From: Sebastes aleutianus
Taxonomy: Eukaryota; Chordata; Actinopteri; Perciformes; Sebastidae
Assembly: GCA_916700875.1 (NCBI GenBank)
Contig: CAKAKS010000062.1
Span: 4,417,373-4,481,372, forward strand
Length of the DNA stretch: 64,000 nt
Direction: 5' to 3'
A model generated the notes under the pieces. That model searched no databases. It worked only from the letters and a program-made list of their open reading frames with translations, and had not been told where the DNA came from. A program made the position numbers and the translations under genes. Positions 44,221 to 56,200 of the stretch are shown piece after piece. Position 1 is the stretch's first letter; each line of letters starts with the position of its first letter.

Positions 44221-47200
44221 ATGGCCGAGGATCCTGCTCTGTCTATCCGGGTCTCGGAGATCAGGGACCCGGCGGCTCTCTTCGAGCGGTACAACACCGC
44301 GGAGATCCGCCGGATCGAGCACAAGGTCCGCGGGGAGATCGAGCAGAAGAAGGAGGAGCTGAGGCAGATGGTCGGTGAGCGCTACCGGGACCTGATAGAC
44401 GCCGCCGACACCATCGGAGAGATGAGGCAGTGCTCGGAGAGCGTCGTCCTGTCCATCCAGGACATGCACCAGTACTGCCACAAGCTGAAGCAAGGCAGAG
44501 CCAGCGTGACCAGCTGCAGAGAGGAGGTGAACCTCTACCTAACCACTGTTGTTGTTGTAGCTCTAAACCTGCGTCAACCGAACTTCATTTAAAAATGTGG
44601 CAATTCATTAATATATTAGTTATATGCATACATACCCCCCAATTATAACATGACTTAACACTTACTCAGACTCAAAGAAAGGTGCTGATCAATCGGCATA
44701 AAAAAGATTGCTGATTAAATCATATTTCTTAATCCAATCCTTACTTTTGCACCAAACTTCATTTAAAAATGTGGCAATTCATGATTATATGAGTTATATG
44801 CATACATACCCCCCAATTATAACATCACTTAACACTTACTTCAACTAAAAGAAAGGTGCTAAACAATTCGGCATAAAAAAGATTGCTGATTAAATCATAT
44901 CTGTCAATCCAATCCTTACTTTTAGAAATGTCCACACCTCTTTTGAGCCAAAACACACAGTAGCTAAACTGCCCGAGCCAGATAACAAATGCAAAACTTT
45001 ATTGAAATGAAGTGCTGCCGGTGGATCACCTGTATGCCGAATTTACCTGAAGACCCTGTTGATTTGTAAACTACCTGAATATGTGTTCTGATAGATGTGT
45101 ATTAGTACTGACACACAGGAGAACATTATAATTATAATATTTTTTAATGAAAATTTGGGACATATCTTTATAATGGAGATAATGGAATGCACGAAGTTTA
45201 AACCACAATCAACTTTGAAGATGGTATTGCATATATGATCTGACATTAATTCACACACATCTTAATACATCATAATATCACTGTCACTACATTGTCTGGT
45301 GTTTGTATACTTATTATCCTTATATCATCGCTTGTCTCTGTCAAATACACACATTGTCTAAAGTCTATTACATATAAATATGCAATGTGTCTGTGTGTCA
45401 TTCTGTTGTAGAGCCAGAGGCAGTGGCAGGAGAAGTTCTACACCATGGCCTCTCAGATCAAGCTCCTCCTGGAGATCCCAGAGCGCATCTGGAGCGCCAT
45501 GGAGGCATCCCAGTACCTCCAGGCCACCCAGCTCTACCTGCTGTGCTGCCACCTGCACAGTCTGCTGCACCTGGAGGCCGCTACGGGGGGCCATTACAGC
45601 CCCGTCCTGGCCCGCTTCCCCATTCTGATCCGGCAGGTAGCCACCACCGGTCACTTCAGGTACTGGATGTTTTATTACTCGTGTCACCAAGTAGAATTCC
45701 TGCTTTTTGGCTAGTGATTTTAATGGAAAACTTCCAGGCCTCAGAACTGAAAGAATTGGTGATGGATCCACACGCTGTAGACCACAACTGGATCCGGTTA
45801 GTAAAAGCTAAGTCATAGGTCTGTAACTAGTCTGTCTTCTCGCAGGTCCGTCATTCTCCTGGACAGCAGGTCTCTGCTGCGGGGCCGCGCGGTGTCCGAC
45901 CAGGCCATCGCCGAGGCCCTGGTGTCCACCATGCTGCTGGAGGACAGCTCACCACGCCAGGCCCTGGCTGACTTCTTACTAGCCCGAAAGGCCTCCATCC
46001 ATCAGCTGCTCAACCAACCACAGCATGGTATTTTTCTACCATTCGTAACACCTGCCAATAATATGCATTTTATTATCAGAGTGTGCCATAACACAGAAGG
46101 CTTGAAGGCATAGAATTATTGCTTGAAGGCTTTTACTGTGTAGCAGAGCAGGACATGTTGTTTGCAGTATCATTATTTTATTTATTATGTATAACTATAG
46201 CAGTCAGAAATGTGTGCCGGTTCATATAAACATGTATTTTGGTGCAGGTGCAGGGATTAAGGCCCAGGTGTGCAGCCTGGTGGAGCTGCTGGTCACCACT
46301 CTGTTCCAGGCGTACGCTGTCTTCTACCTGCCCCCAGAGGGAAGCCCCAGGCCGGTGGAGGGAGCCCTGAGCTGTGGCATGCTCTTTTCTATCCTGGAGA
46401 ATGTCACCTCCACCACATATCTAGGTAAACAGCTGCGGTGTCAGGATACTTTTAGTTTTACTTTTCCTACTGAGAGCTAATAAACACAGGCCGTAGACAG
46501 GAATGGTCCCTTATTTTTCCCCTATAAATCCTAGGCTGTTTATTTTTTTGGCATAGGCGCTACATGTTGTCTATTATTGTTTTCAGAATAAGTTAGGCTA
46601 CTCAGAAATGTCATTTTTTTTGGCACGTCAGATGTAATATAGTAATATGTTCTAGGACAGAAAGGTTTCAATTAGGGCTGTCAATCGATTAAAATATTTA
46701 ATCACGATTAATCGTATGATTGTCCATAGTTAATCGCGATTAATCAATTTGTTCAAAATGTACCTTAAAGGGAGATTTGTCAAGTATTTAATCCTCTTAT
46801 CAACATGTGAGTGGGCAAATATGCTGCTTTATGCAAATTGATGTATATATTTATTATTGTAAATTAATTAACAACACAAAACAATGACAGATATTGTCCA
46901 GAAACTCTCACAGGTACTGCATTTAGCATAAAAATGACTATGACTTGCCCCAAACTGCATGTGATTATCATAAAGTGGGCATGTCTGTAAAGGGGAGACT
47001 CGTGGGTACCCATAGAACCCATTTACATTCACACATCTTGAGGTCAGAGGTCAAGGGAAAATGGCCATGACAGTTTTTCCTAGTATAAATACAGTATATC
47101 TTAAAAGCACTAAGCGGAAAGTAAGAAAATCCAAAGTCCGAATGAGGATCCGTCACCAGACAGTTAGATGTATCCTGAGGTACAAATATCCATAGATAAA

Positions 47201-50200
47201 GAAAATGTGAAACCATCAATCCCATCTCTCTCTCCTCAGCTAAAGACAGGAGGGTGTTGCAGGAAGAGACGAGTACAGGCAGCTGGTTCAAGTACCTGCC
47301 TCCTTCCATCACTGAGTTCCAGCCCGCCCTTCGCACCCTGGCTCAGCCAATCCAGAGAGAGCAGCTCCGGGACACCCTGCAGCAGTGGATCGATACGTAA
47401 GCTCCAATCAATAAGGACGCTGCTCATCTTGTTCATATTTGTTCTGGTTCCTTTTGTTGTGGAAGGTGTTTTTTTCAAAGTATGACTTAAATGTCTAGAA
47501 AGCCATAATGTTGCAGTTCATAGTGGCACATTGAAAAGTCATCTTGCTCTTAAGCTCGTCCAGCTTATTATACAGCGACTGGACATTAGTTAGAAGTTAG
47601 AAAAAATGACTCAAGCCCTTAATCAATCATCAAAACTATCATTGATTGATTTCCTGTTGATATCTAATCAATGCCTTTTGAATCTTTCCTCCACTCTCAG
47701 CTGTAAGGAGGACATTTGCCGTGGCGTTGGCAGCCTTCTGGTCTATGTGAAGAGCCTGAAGGGGTTGGCAGCCATTAGAGACGCCGTGTGGGACCTCCTG
47801 TCCACCGAATCCATCAGTCAGCACTGGAGCGCAGTGTGTCAGCGGCTGCTGGAGCAGCCCCTGGCTGTCTGGGATGACTTCCTGCAGCAGCTCTTCCTTA
47901 AACGCCTGCAGGTTAGTGCTCTCCTAGCACAATTACAATTGCAGTTAGCAGCTTTCAGCAATCTAAACGGGTCTATCCATTGACATTGTATGGATTCGTG
48001 CCTCCTTGAAGGTTTGCGTTGTGTTCAATCTCACAGTAGTGACAGGCGTACCTGCTGATGCACCAAAATTGTACATAATCCCAATGAATATCCTTCAATA
48101 ATCCTTCCTCCCGTTCCACCAAGGCCATCACCAAAGAAGAAACTGAAGCCATCTCAACGAGCTCCGTCCAGCTCCTCACCTCAGCTGTGAGGGATCTTGA
48201 GAGCCAGACCATTCATACTTCTTCAGGTACCAACACCGGCTCGGGCCGCGGGGCCCAGTACGAGGTAGACGTGGCATCCTACCTGTGGTCGGAGTCTCCG
48301 GGAGACCTGCTGAGCGACGCGGGGTGGGTCAGCGTGAGCCAGCGGGGGCAGCAGCACCAAAGAAGTAGCCTGGCCATGAAGACCCAGGCCCTGACGCCCT
48401 GCGTTCAAAACTTCTGCTCCTCCCTGGATGCTAAGCTAAAGGCCAGGCTGGATGACCTGCAGTACTATCTTCCATCTCAAGACAAAGGTAAGGGCAGTTC
48501 AAACTTTGATACTGTGTGCTAGACGGGGAGTGGGCTGTCAATTCCAATCTAGTCTCAAAGAGGTGGTCACGTTACGAATATCCAAATACCTGTTACGAAT
48601 ATTGCCAATTTGTCATTCAGCCTGAGGTCATCATTGTCTTCCGCTGGTACTGAAGAGGCAAACATACCTGATCTGCAAAAGAGGAAGAATAAGATTTAAA
48701 GGTCCCATATCAAGCCTATTTTCAGGTTCATACTTGTATTTTGTTTTTCTACTAGAACATGTTTACATGCTGTAATGTTAAAAAAAAAACTTTATTTTCG
48801 TCATACTGTCAGCCTGAATATACCTGATTTACCCTCTGTCTGAAACGCTCCGTTTTAGTTTATTTCAACTGAATTTCAACGGAATTGCGTTGCTAGGCAA
48901 CAGTTTGGGTCTATGTTCCCGTCTACTTCCTGTCAGCTGATGTTATTTACATACACTGCAACAGGAAATAAACTGGGCCACATTAAGAATGTTTACATTT
49001 AAAACGTGTAATGGTCTAAATATTGTATATTTGTGACATCACAAATGGACATACTTTTGAGGACTACGTTGACCATTTGAATTCACATTTAAATAGTCTG
49101 TGATTTCTCTGAGGTTGTGGCTGCCCCTCCACTTCATTTAGTTTTGGTCAGTTGCTTACTGTTTACTGACTTTAAATACACCTACCAGTTAGAATTAAGC
49201 ATTTTCCAGTAGTGGCATTATTTTACCAGAAGAACAATGACTGACCTCGATGAGAATTTTAATTTGTTTCATTGAATATTCTGCTTGTTTTATTAGTTTT
49301 ATTTGCTATATCATGCTGTCCGGTTGCCTGAAATGTTTGCTGTTGCCTTATCTACTAAGCCAACGTTACCTATTTTTAGGTATCTAGTCCCTTACTGTCT
49401 ACGGGGGTCCGGGGAGCATGCTGGCACATTCTAATGCCACTGTTCTATTCTATCTTCCTGTGTGTTTTAGCCCACAGTCTGTAAGTAAGGGATAATGTAC
49501 CGCGAGCCGGCCCGAAGGGAATACTTTCACAACAATGACCCGCTAGCTGTACATTATCCAGCTTATTACACGGCTACTTACTGAAGAAATCAATAATTAG
49601 ACACAAAAACGGTCCTCCAGAGTCCGACATCAGAGCTGCGCCCGTAGCAACGGTCTGTTATACATAGCAACGGTCTGTTATACAGAATTACAGACCACAG
49701 AATGCCGTGATTGACCAATCAGAATCGAGTATTCAACACAGCCGTGTAATAAATAATGTTAATATTCAAAACCACACCTATTCCTGACTGATCATGAATC
49801 TTGTAATTAAGAATCATTAGACCTTATTTATTATTTTTAATTAATTAATTAATTAATTTATTATCTTTTATGCTGTGTTCTGCAGGGTCTGACTCCATCT
49901 CGGTCACCTCCTCTGGTCCCAAAGAGAGTTCGTCAGCATCCTCTTTCAACCGCTTCACGGACTCGCCGGCAGTGGAGGAGGCTTTACGCGAAGGCTGCGT
50001 GGCCTGCGTCCGCCACATCCTGTCCTCCATCCGCTCCGAACTGGCCGCGGCCTCGCCTGAACCCAGCCCCGCCTGCCTCAGTTCGGTCCTTTTCATGGCC
50101 AGACTGTGCCAGTCCATGGGCGAACTCTGCCCCAACCTGAAGCATTGCATCCTAGGAAAGCAGAGGGGGTCTGAGGCCACAGTGAAGCTGACCCCCAGAC

Positions 50201-53200
50201 AGGGCAAGAAGCTGGGCAAAGCCAGGGCCGCCACAGAGGTCAGCCCCGCCCAGGCCAAGTGGGCGGGTCTGAAGGAGGAGCTTCTCGTTTGCAGCATGGA
50301 GGCGTACCGCATCTGGAGCTCCGCCCTCTCCAAAGTCAGACCCTGTCAGAAACGTAGATGTATATATGTGAAACTTTATATGTTGAATGTAGTATGAAGT
50401 TTTGTGTTGTGGAGTGCAGAATCCTGACCATCTTTGAACAGAGACGGGGGTTATTAAAATCCTAGTTAAGCCCCCTAGCCTACTGTCCACATGAGTTCCA
50501 AACATCACTTCAATTTAGGGTAGTTCACCCCCTTTTTTTCTATTTTACAACCCTTATAAAAAAATTACTGATATACAGTACATTCACTTCTGTTCAATCC
50601 CAAACAGCATAGAAACAACTCTGTGGACTTCTAATTCAGTCGGTCAGCAAGAGGCTGTCAGCTGTGATTAGTAAATACCTTTACAACACTAAAATCAGGC
50701 CTTAACCTCACATTGTGAATCATTTGTTTCAGCATTTCACAATGTGAAAAAAAGGCCTCTGAGCTGCTCTGAGATTTTAAAGCTGCATTGATTATTTTGG
50801 AGCAGCAGTTAGCACTACTGCCTCACAGCAAGAGGGTCGCAGGTTCAAACCTGGCTTTGTGGGCCAGTTAGCATGTTCTCCCCTTTGTTAGAGTGGGTTT
50901 TCTCCGGGTTCTCTGGCTACCTCCCACAGCCCAAAGACATGGAGGTTAGGTTCATTGTTGACTCTAAATTGCCCCGTAGGTGTGAATGTGAGCTTGAATG
51001 GTTGTCTGTCTCTATGTGTCAGCCCTGTGATAGTCTGGAGACCTGTCCAGGGTGTACCCCGCCTTCGTCCAATGTCAGCTGGGATCGGCGTTGTGTCAGT
51101 GTTGTTGTTTTTTGTTCCACTGCCCCCAAGTGGCCAAAAGAAAATCAATGAATGAAGCTTTAAAGGGTAACTTTGGTATTTTCAATCTGGACCTTATTTT
51201 CCCATATTTTTGTATCTAAGTGACTAATGGGAAGAATAATTTCTGAAACTGTTACAGAATCAGAATCAGAATCAGATTTGAGGGAGACTTTGTGTAGCTG
51301 CTCACGGGCTCCGATATGGTGCTATTGGGGCAAGCTGACACTGTCATTTCCGTCCACTATAAGTGCTTGTTTTTGCCATTACGGGCTCTGATTGTTAAAT
51401 ATAAGTGTCTGACATTATGGAAAGAGTCTCGCTCAAAGAGAAGTCTCGTTCTGATACAAGACTTTCAACCAGGAGACCGCTGATCGTGTCCCGGGTGAAC
51501 TAAAAGTAATGTTGTCTTATTTTGTCATATGAGTCGTCTGTATTGTTAGTCATGTGAGTCGTTAGTATTGTCAGCCCCGTGAGTCGCTAGTCAGCGAAGT
51601 TAACGTCTACCACGACCGTTTCCTAACCCTAACTAAGTGGTTGTGTTGCCTAAACCTAACTTCCTGTGAAAATGGAAGTTTATTTTGAAAGGACACTATG
51701 CATGTAACGAGCGTATATTGACAGACCGTTCCCCGGTCCGTCCAAAAGTAACGGAAGAGGGGTACCCCGTGAGTCGGTTTCCGATGCCAAGGGGCACTGA
51801 CCAAGCGGCGGTATTTGACAAGTTGGGAGTGAGAGTGTGTTGGTATATGAGCCAGAGTATACGGATAATCAGACTTAGACTCGGACTTGGACACAATAAC
51901 AAACAAACCGGATCAAGCGAAAGGAAAGGAAAACATTTTATTTCTCTGTAGGGTTCTTTCCATAATGTTGTCAGACACTTCTAATAGCAATCGGAGCCGG
52001 TCAGTGATAAAAACAAGCACTTTTAGTGGACGTAACGTTACATTGACGCTGCTCACTTGCCCTTGCAGCTCGTGTCGCAGCTGCCAGTTACAGCGTTCTC
52101 CCTCAATACTGGTAGCATTTAAAAAATGTTGTCCCCATTAGTCACTTAGACACAACAACATGGGAAAATATGGTCCAGGTTGAAAAAATACCAAAGTAAC
52201 CCTTTAAATCATGTTGGAATTGGTTCAAGGCCGGCCTAGTGACACTGCTGGTTGTTGTGACAGGTCCTGCTGGATAAGTTTGGCACGGCGCTGCATGCTG
52301 AGTCTGCTGGTGCCATCCTGACAACGGCAACAAACTGGGAGGATCTGGAGATCCAAGAAGAAGCAGAGTCGGGGAGCAGCGTCACATCCAAAATCCGTCT
52401 TCCAGTCCAGGTCAGCCGCTCAACACCAACTCTAACAGCGCAGTGATTTCTGATTCCATTCAGTGATCTGATGTGAAACTTGTCGTGTCTTCTGCAGCCG
52501 TCTTGGTTCGTGCAGTCGCTGCTCTTCCAGCTGTGTGTGGAGGTGAACAGGGTGGGGGGCCACGCCCTGCCCCGGCCCACCCTGCAGGAGCTGCTGCAGG
52601 CCTGTCTGGCTCAGGCCCTGCACCACTACCACAGCCTCACACAGCAGGACCTCAGCAGGGTAACACACACGCACACACACACACATACATAGATACAGTA
52701 CATATAGTGTAGTGTTGAGAACGAGGGAGGTTCTGTATTGTAAGGTGTAAAACTTCAAACTCCAACTTTTAAGTACCAGGGACATGAATGTAAGATAATA
52801 AAAGATAAATAAAATGCAAGGAAATAAAAAAAGATAAATATATAAAAATTATGAAACTACACAAAATAAGCAGATGGTATTAAAATAATGACATTTTAAT
52901 AAAATAAAATAGAATAAAAGAGAAAATAATGATCAGCAATAAAATGTTGATTAAACAAAATAGAGTAAAATAAACACTGTAATGATGATGATAAATAAAA
53001 TAAGTACAAACAATAAAAAACATAAAATTATAAAACACTACATGAAAGCCAGACTAAATAGATGGGACCTCTGGAAGGTTGTTCCAGCGGCTGAAAGCAG
53101 CATCACCAGATGTTTCTGTTCTGCTTTGTGGAACAACTAAAAGAGAAGAAGCGGAGGATCTGAGGGGCCTTCCTGGTTCATAAACCCAAAGCATTTCTGC

Positions 53201-56200
53201 AAGGTAGTCTGGTGCAAGGCCATATAGTGCCTTATAAACTAATAAAAGAATTTAAAAATCAATACGAAAACTAACGACTTTAAAATAGGCGTAACATTTG
53301 CTCTCCTTTTGGTTTTAGCCAGCACTCGTGCAGCAGAATTTTGAATTAATTGTAGCTGATTTATTGTATTCTTTGGTAGACCAGAAAAAACAGCGTTGCA
53401 ATTGTCCAGCCTGCTAGTTATAAAAGCATGCATCAGTTTCTGTGTTGCTCAGAGAGAGAAATGGCTTCAAAGAAGGAGGAAGAAGAAGAAAATGAAATGA
53501 TGGGCGAAGGAGAGGGAAGGAATCAGAAAAAATAAATCAGAAGGGAAATCGGGAGGAAGGACAAAGGAGGGAGTGCACTTTCTTTTCATTCATCAGGATC
53601 CACATTTTAGCTTCTTGAACATCTCTGCTCTGTTTTGTTCTGCTCCTCTGTCCTCCAGGAGGGGGTGTTTCCAATGACTCAGAACCGAGCCCTGCAGCTG
53701 TTGTTTGACCTCCGATACCTCAACACCACACTGGGCAGCAAAGCGGAGGAGGGCAAGAGCTCCAGATCCCACCAAGACCCCAGGTAGCTTCCTTTGTCAC
53801 AAATTCATCGCATGCAGCATGCAACAAAAAAAGAAAAAAGGAGGCCATATCTGAAGGGGATCCGAGCACAGTCGCGCACAGGATAATTACACCGACCCAT
53901 GACTCAATATAACAACGTAGAAGCACAGACCTTATTTTGGAACCATGGCTCACGTATTTGAACTGTTTTCGTCCCCTAACCCTGTTTTGAAAACAGATGT
54001 AGCAACTTCTAATGTAACAGCTGCACATGACGATAATGAAAACTGTATTACTCTCCGACGCAACCCACGGGGGGGCTCGGACCGGCTGCGCGGAATCCTC
54101 CCGAGATGCTTTACGCACTGACTTTCAGCCGGGTGCTGCCAGAGAGGCGGCGCGTAACATGCGGAGCCTCAAAACGCCGCCGTTTAGGGGGAGAGGGCCC
54201 GCAAAAACTTTGAAGTAGCCTACGTCTACACTCCACAGAGGGATGATGAGAGGAGACGCCACAGAGGCGTGTGATCTCTCTGGTCACGGCGGTCACACCA
54301 GTGACCAGAGGAGCACGCTGCAGGTTGAGCAATACAGAACGCCTGAGAGCCTCACTTCATTATATTCAGAATTGTCACCTGCCGCCTCTATTGTGTGCTT
54401 TCCTTAACATAAATAAAAAACATGGTTCTAGAGCTGTATTTAACTGAGGAGGAGGAGCTGCTGCTTCGTGTGTGTTCCTGTGTGTGTAACAACCTGCCTG
54501 TGTAGACGCATCTTACTATCTGAATAACGCGCTCTTTAAATAGCAGGAAAATACTGCACCAGACTTTAGACCAGGTTTTTGTTGGTCAATGTGCGATCGC
54601 TTTCTGCTGCCTCAAGATAGCAATGCACCAACAAAGTGCCTGACCTCATTTTAAGACCAACAATCAAAAATACCAAAAAAATGTCAAATGGTGACGGCAT
54701 TAAAATGAATCTGAAAGCTGCTAACGTTTTGTCGTGTATCTTCCAGATTCCACGAAGTCTGTGATTGGCTGGAGGGCTACATCGACCCGTTTGACCTGGA
54801 CGTGTTCACACCTCCGCTCAACACCAACCTCAACCGCCTGTCCCAGAGGACCTCGGTACGTTCAGCCCCTCGCCATCAACAACACAGTGTAGTTGTCGCT
54901 TGATGAACATCAGCTCTAAATGTGTAGAAGCAGCATTCGCAGTAGCCCTGAGATGAGTGGCTACAATGAGCTGCTCCTGTCCAAAATAGTCCAGATGTAA
55001 CAGCAACAACCATAATAGATCCGCTGCTCTGTTTCCTAACGTTGTTTAAAGGTTCATGTGACGTTGTGTCTCAGGTGCTGCTGGGGCTGCTGACCGGCTC
55101 GGAGAAGGAGTCTGCTCTGCGGAGCAGCAGTGTGAACTCCCAGGAGCCTTACAACATCCTGCCACTGGCCAGCAGCCAGATCAGGTCAGTGAACCGGAGG
55201 TGCTCTGTGACAGCATCGGTATCATTAGCATAAACAAGCCCTAGCATCACTGAGAAGACATGTCACTCTACTACAGACAGGATATGGGAGGAAACCTGCT
55301 GTAGTCCTTAAGGCTTGGTATTGTTCCAACTTTAAGGGCTCCTCTGGGTTCCTTACAGCCTTAAATCTGACCCAGGATCTGAGTTGGTAGGGTTCGGGAT
55401 GCGATATTATACACCGATCAGCCATAACATCAAGACCACTGACAGGTGAAGTTAATAACGTGGATTATCTCGTTACAATGGCACCTGGCAGTGGGGGGGT
55501 ATATTAGACAGCAAGTGAACATTTTCAACTTTGAACTTTGTGTCGGAAGCAGAAAAAATGGGCGAGCGTAAGGGTGTGAGCGACTTTGACGAAGGCCAGA
55601 ATGTGCTGGCTAGACGACTGGGTCAGAGCATCTCCAGAACTGCAGCTCTTGTGGGATGTTCCCGGTCTGCAGTGGTCAGGACCTACCAAAAGTGGTCCAA
55701 GGAAGGCGAACCGGCGACAGGGTCAGACCCGAGGCTCATTGATGCACGTGAGGAGCGAAGGCTGGCCCGTGTTGTCTGATCCAATAGAAGAGCTACTGGA
55801 GCTCAAACTGCTGAAAAAGTTCATGCTGGTTCTGATAGAAAGGTGTCAGAACACACAGTGAGGAGCAGTTTAGTTGCGTATGGGGCTGCGTAGCCGCAGA
55901 CCGGTCAGGGTGCCCGTGCTGACCTAATGTTATGGCTGATTTGTGTACATGTATTCATACATTTGCATAAAGCAAGCATATTTTCCCACTCCCATGTTGA
56001 CAAGAGTATTAAATACTTAAAAAATCTCCCTTTTAAGATGCATATTGAACAGATAAAAAAAGTTTGATTAATTTGCGATGAATAGCGACTGAATATTGAT
56101 CGATTGACAGCCCTGATCCCAAGATGTTGAATGAGTTTTTCGACAGTCGGAGTCATGTGGTATAACCAGAGGGGCCGGCTGGTACCTGGACATCAGCTCT

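Larger units (their letters stand above)
48488..49885 (+). other. cog1 intron 7 with two repeats
   Basis: The intron contains a MITE family A fragment (48696-49051) and element D (49440-49756), then an (AATT)n tract at 49839-49860. About 49060-49440 shows nothing recognised. Confidence 0.6.

Noticed and set aside
50810..50860. tRNA gene suggested by the B box GGTTCAAACCTGG
   Set aside because: No cloverleaf with paired acceptor arms could be read, and the sequence continues into a standard SINE body.
55531..55779. Tc1-type transposase start as a possible functional gene
   Set aside because: The frame shifts after about 80 residues and the DDE catalytic part is deleted. The element is a non-autonomous remnant.
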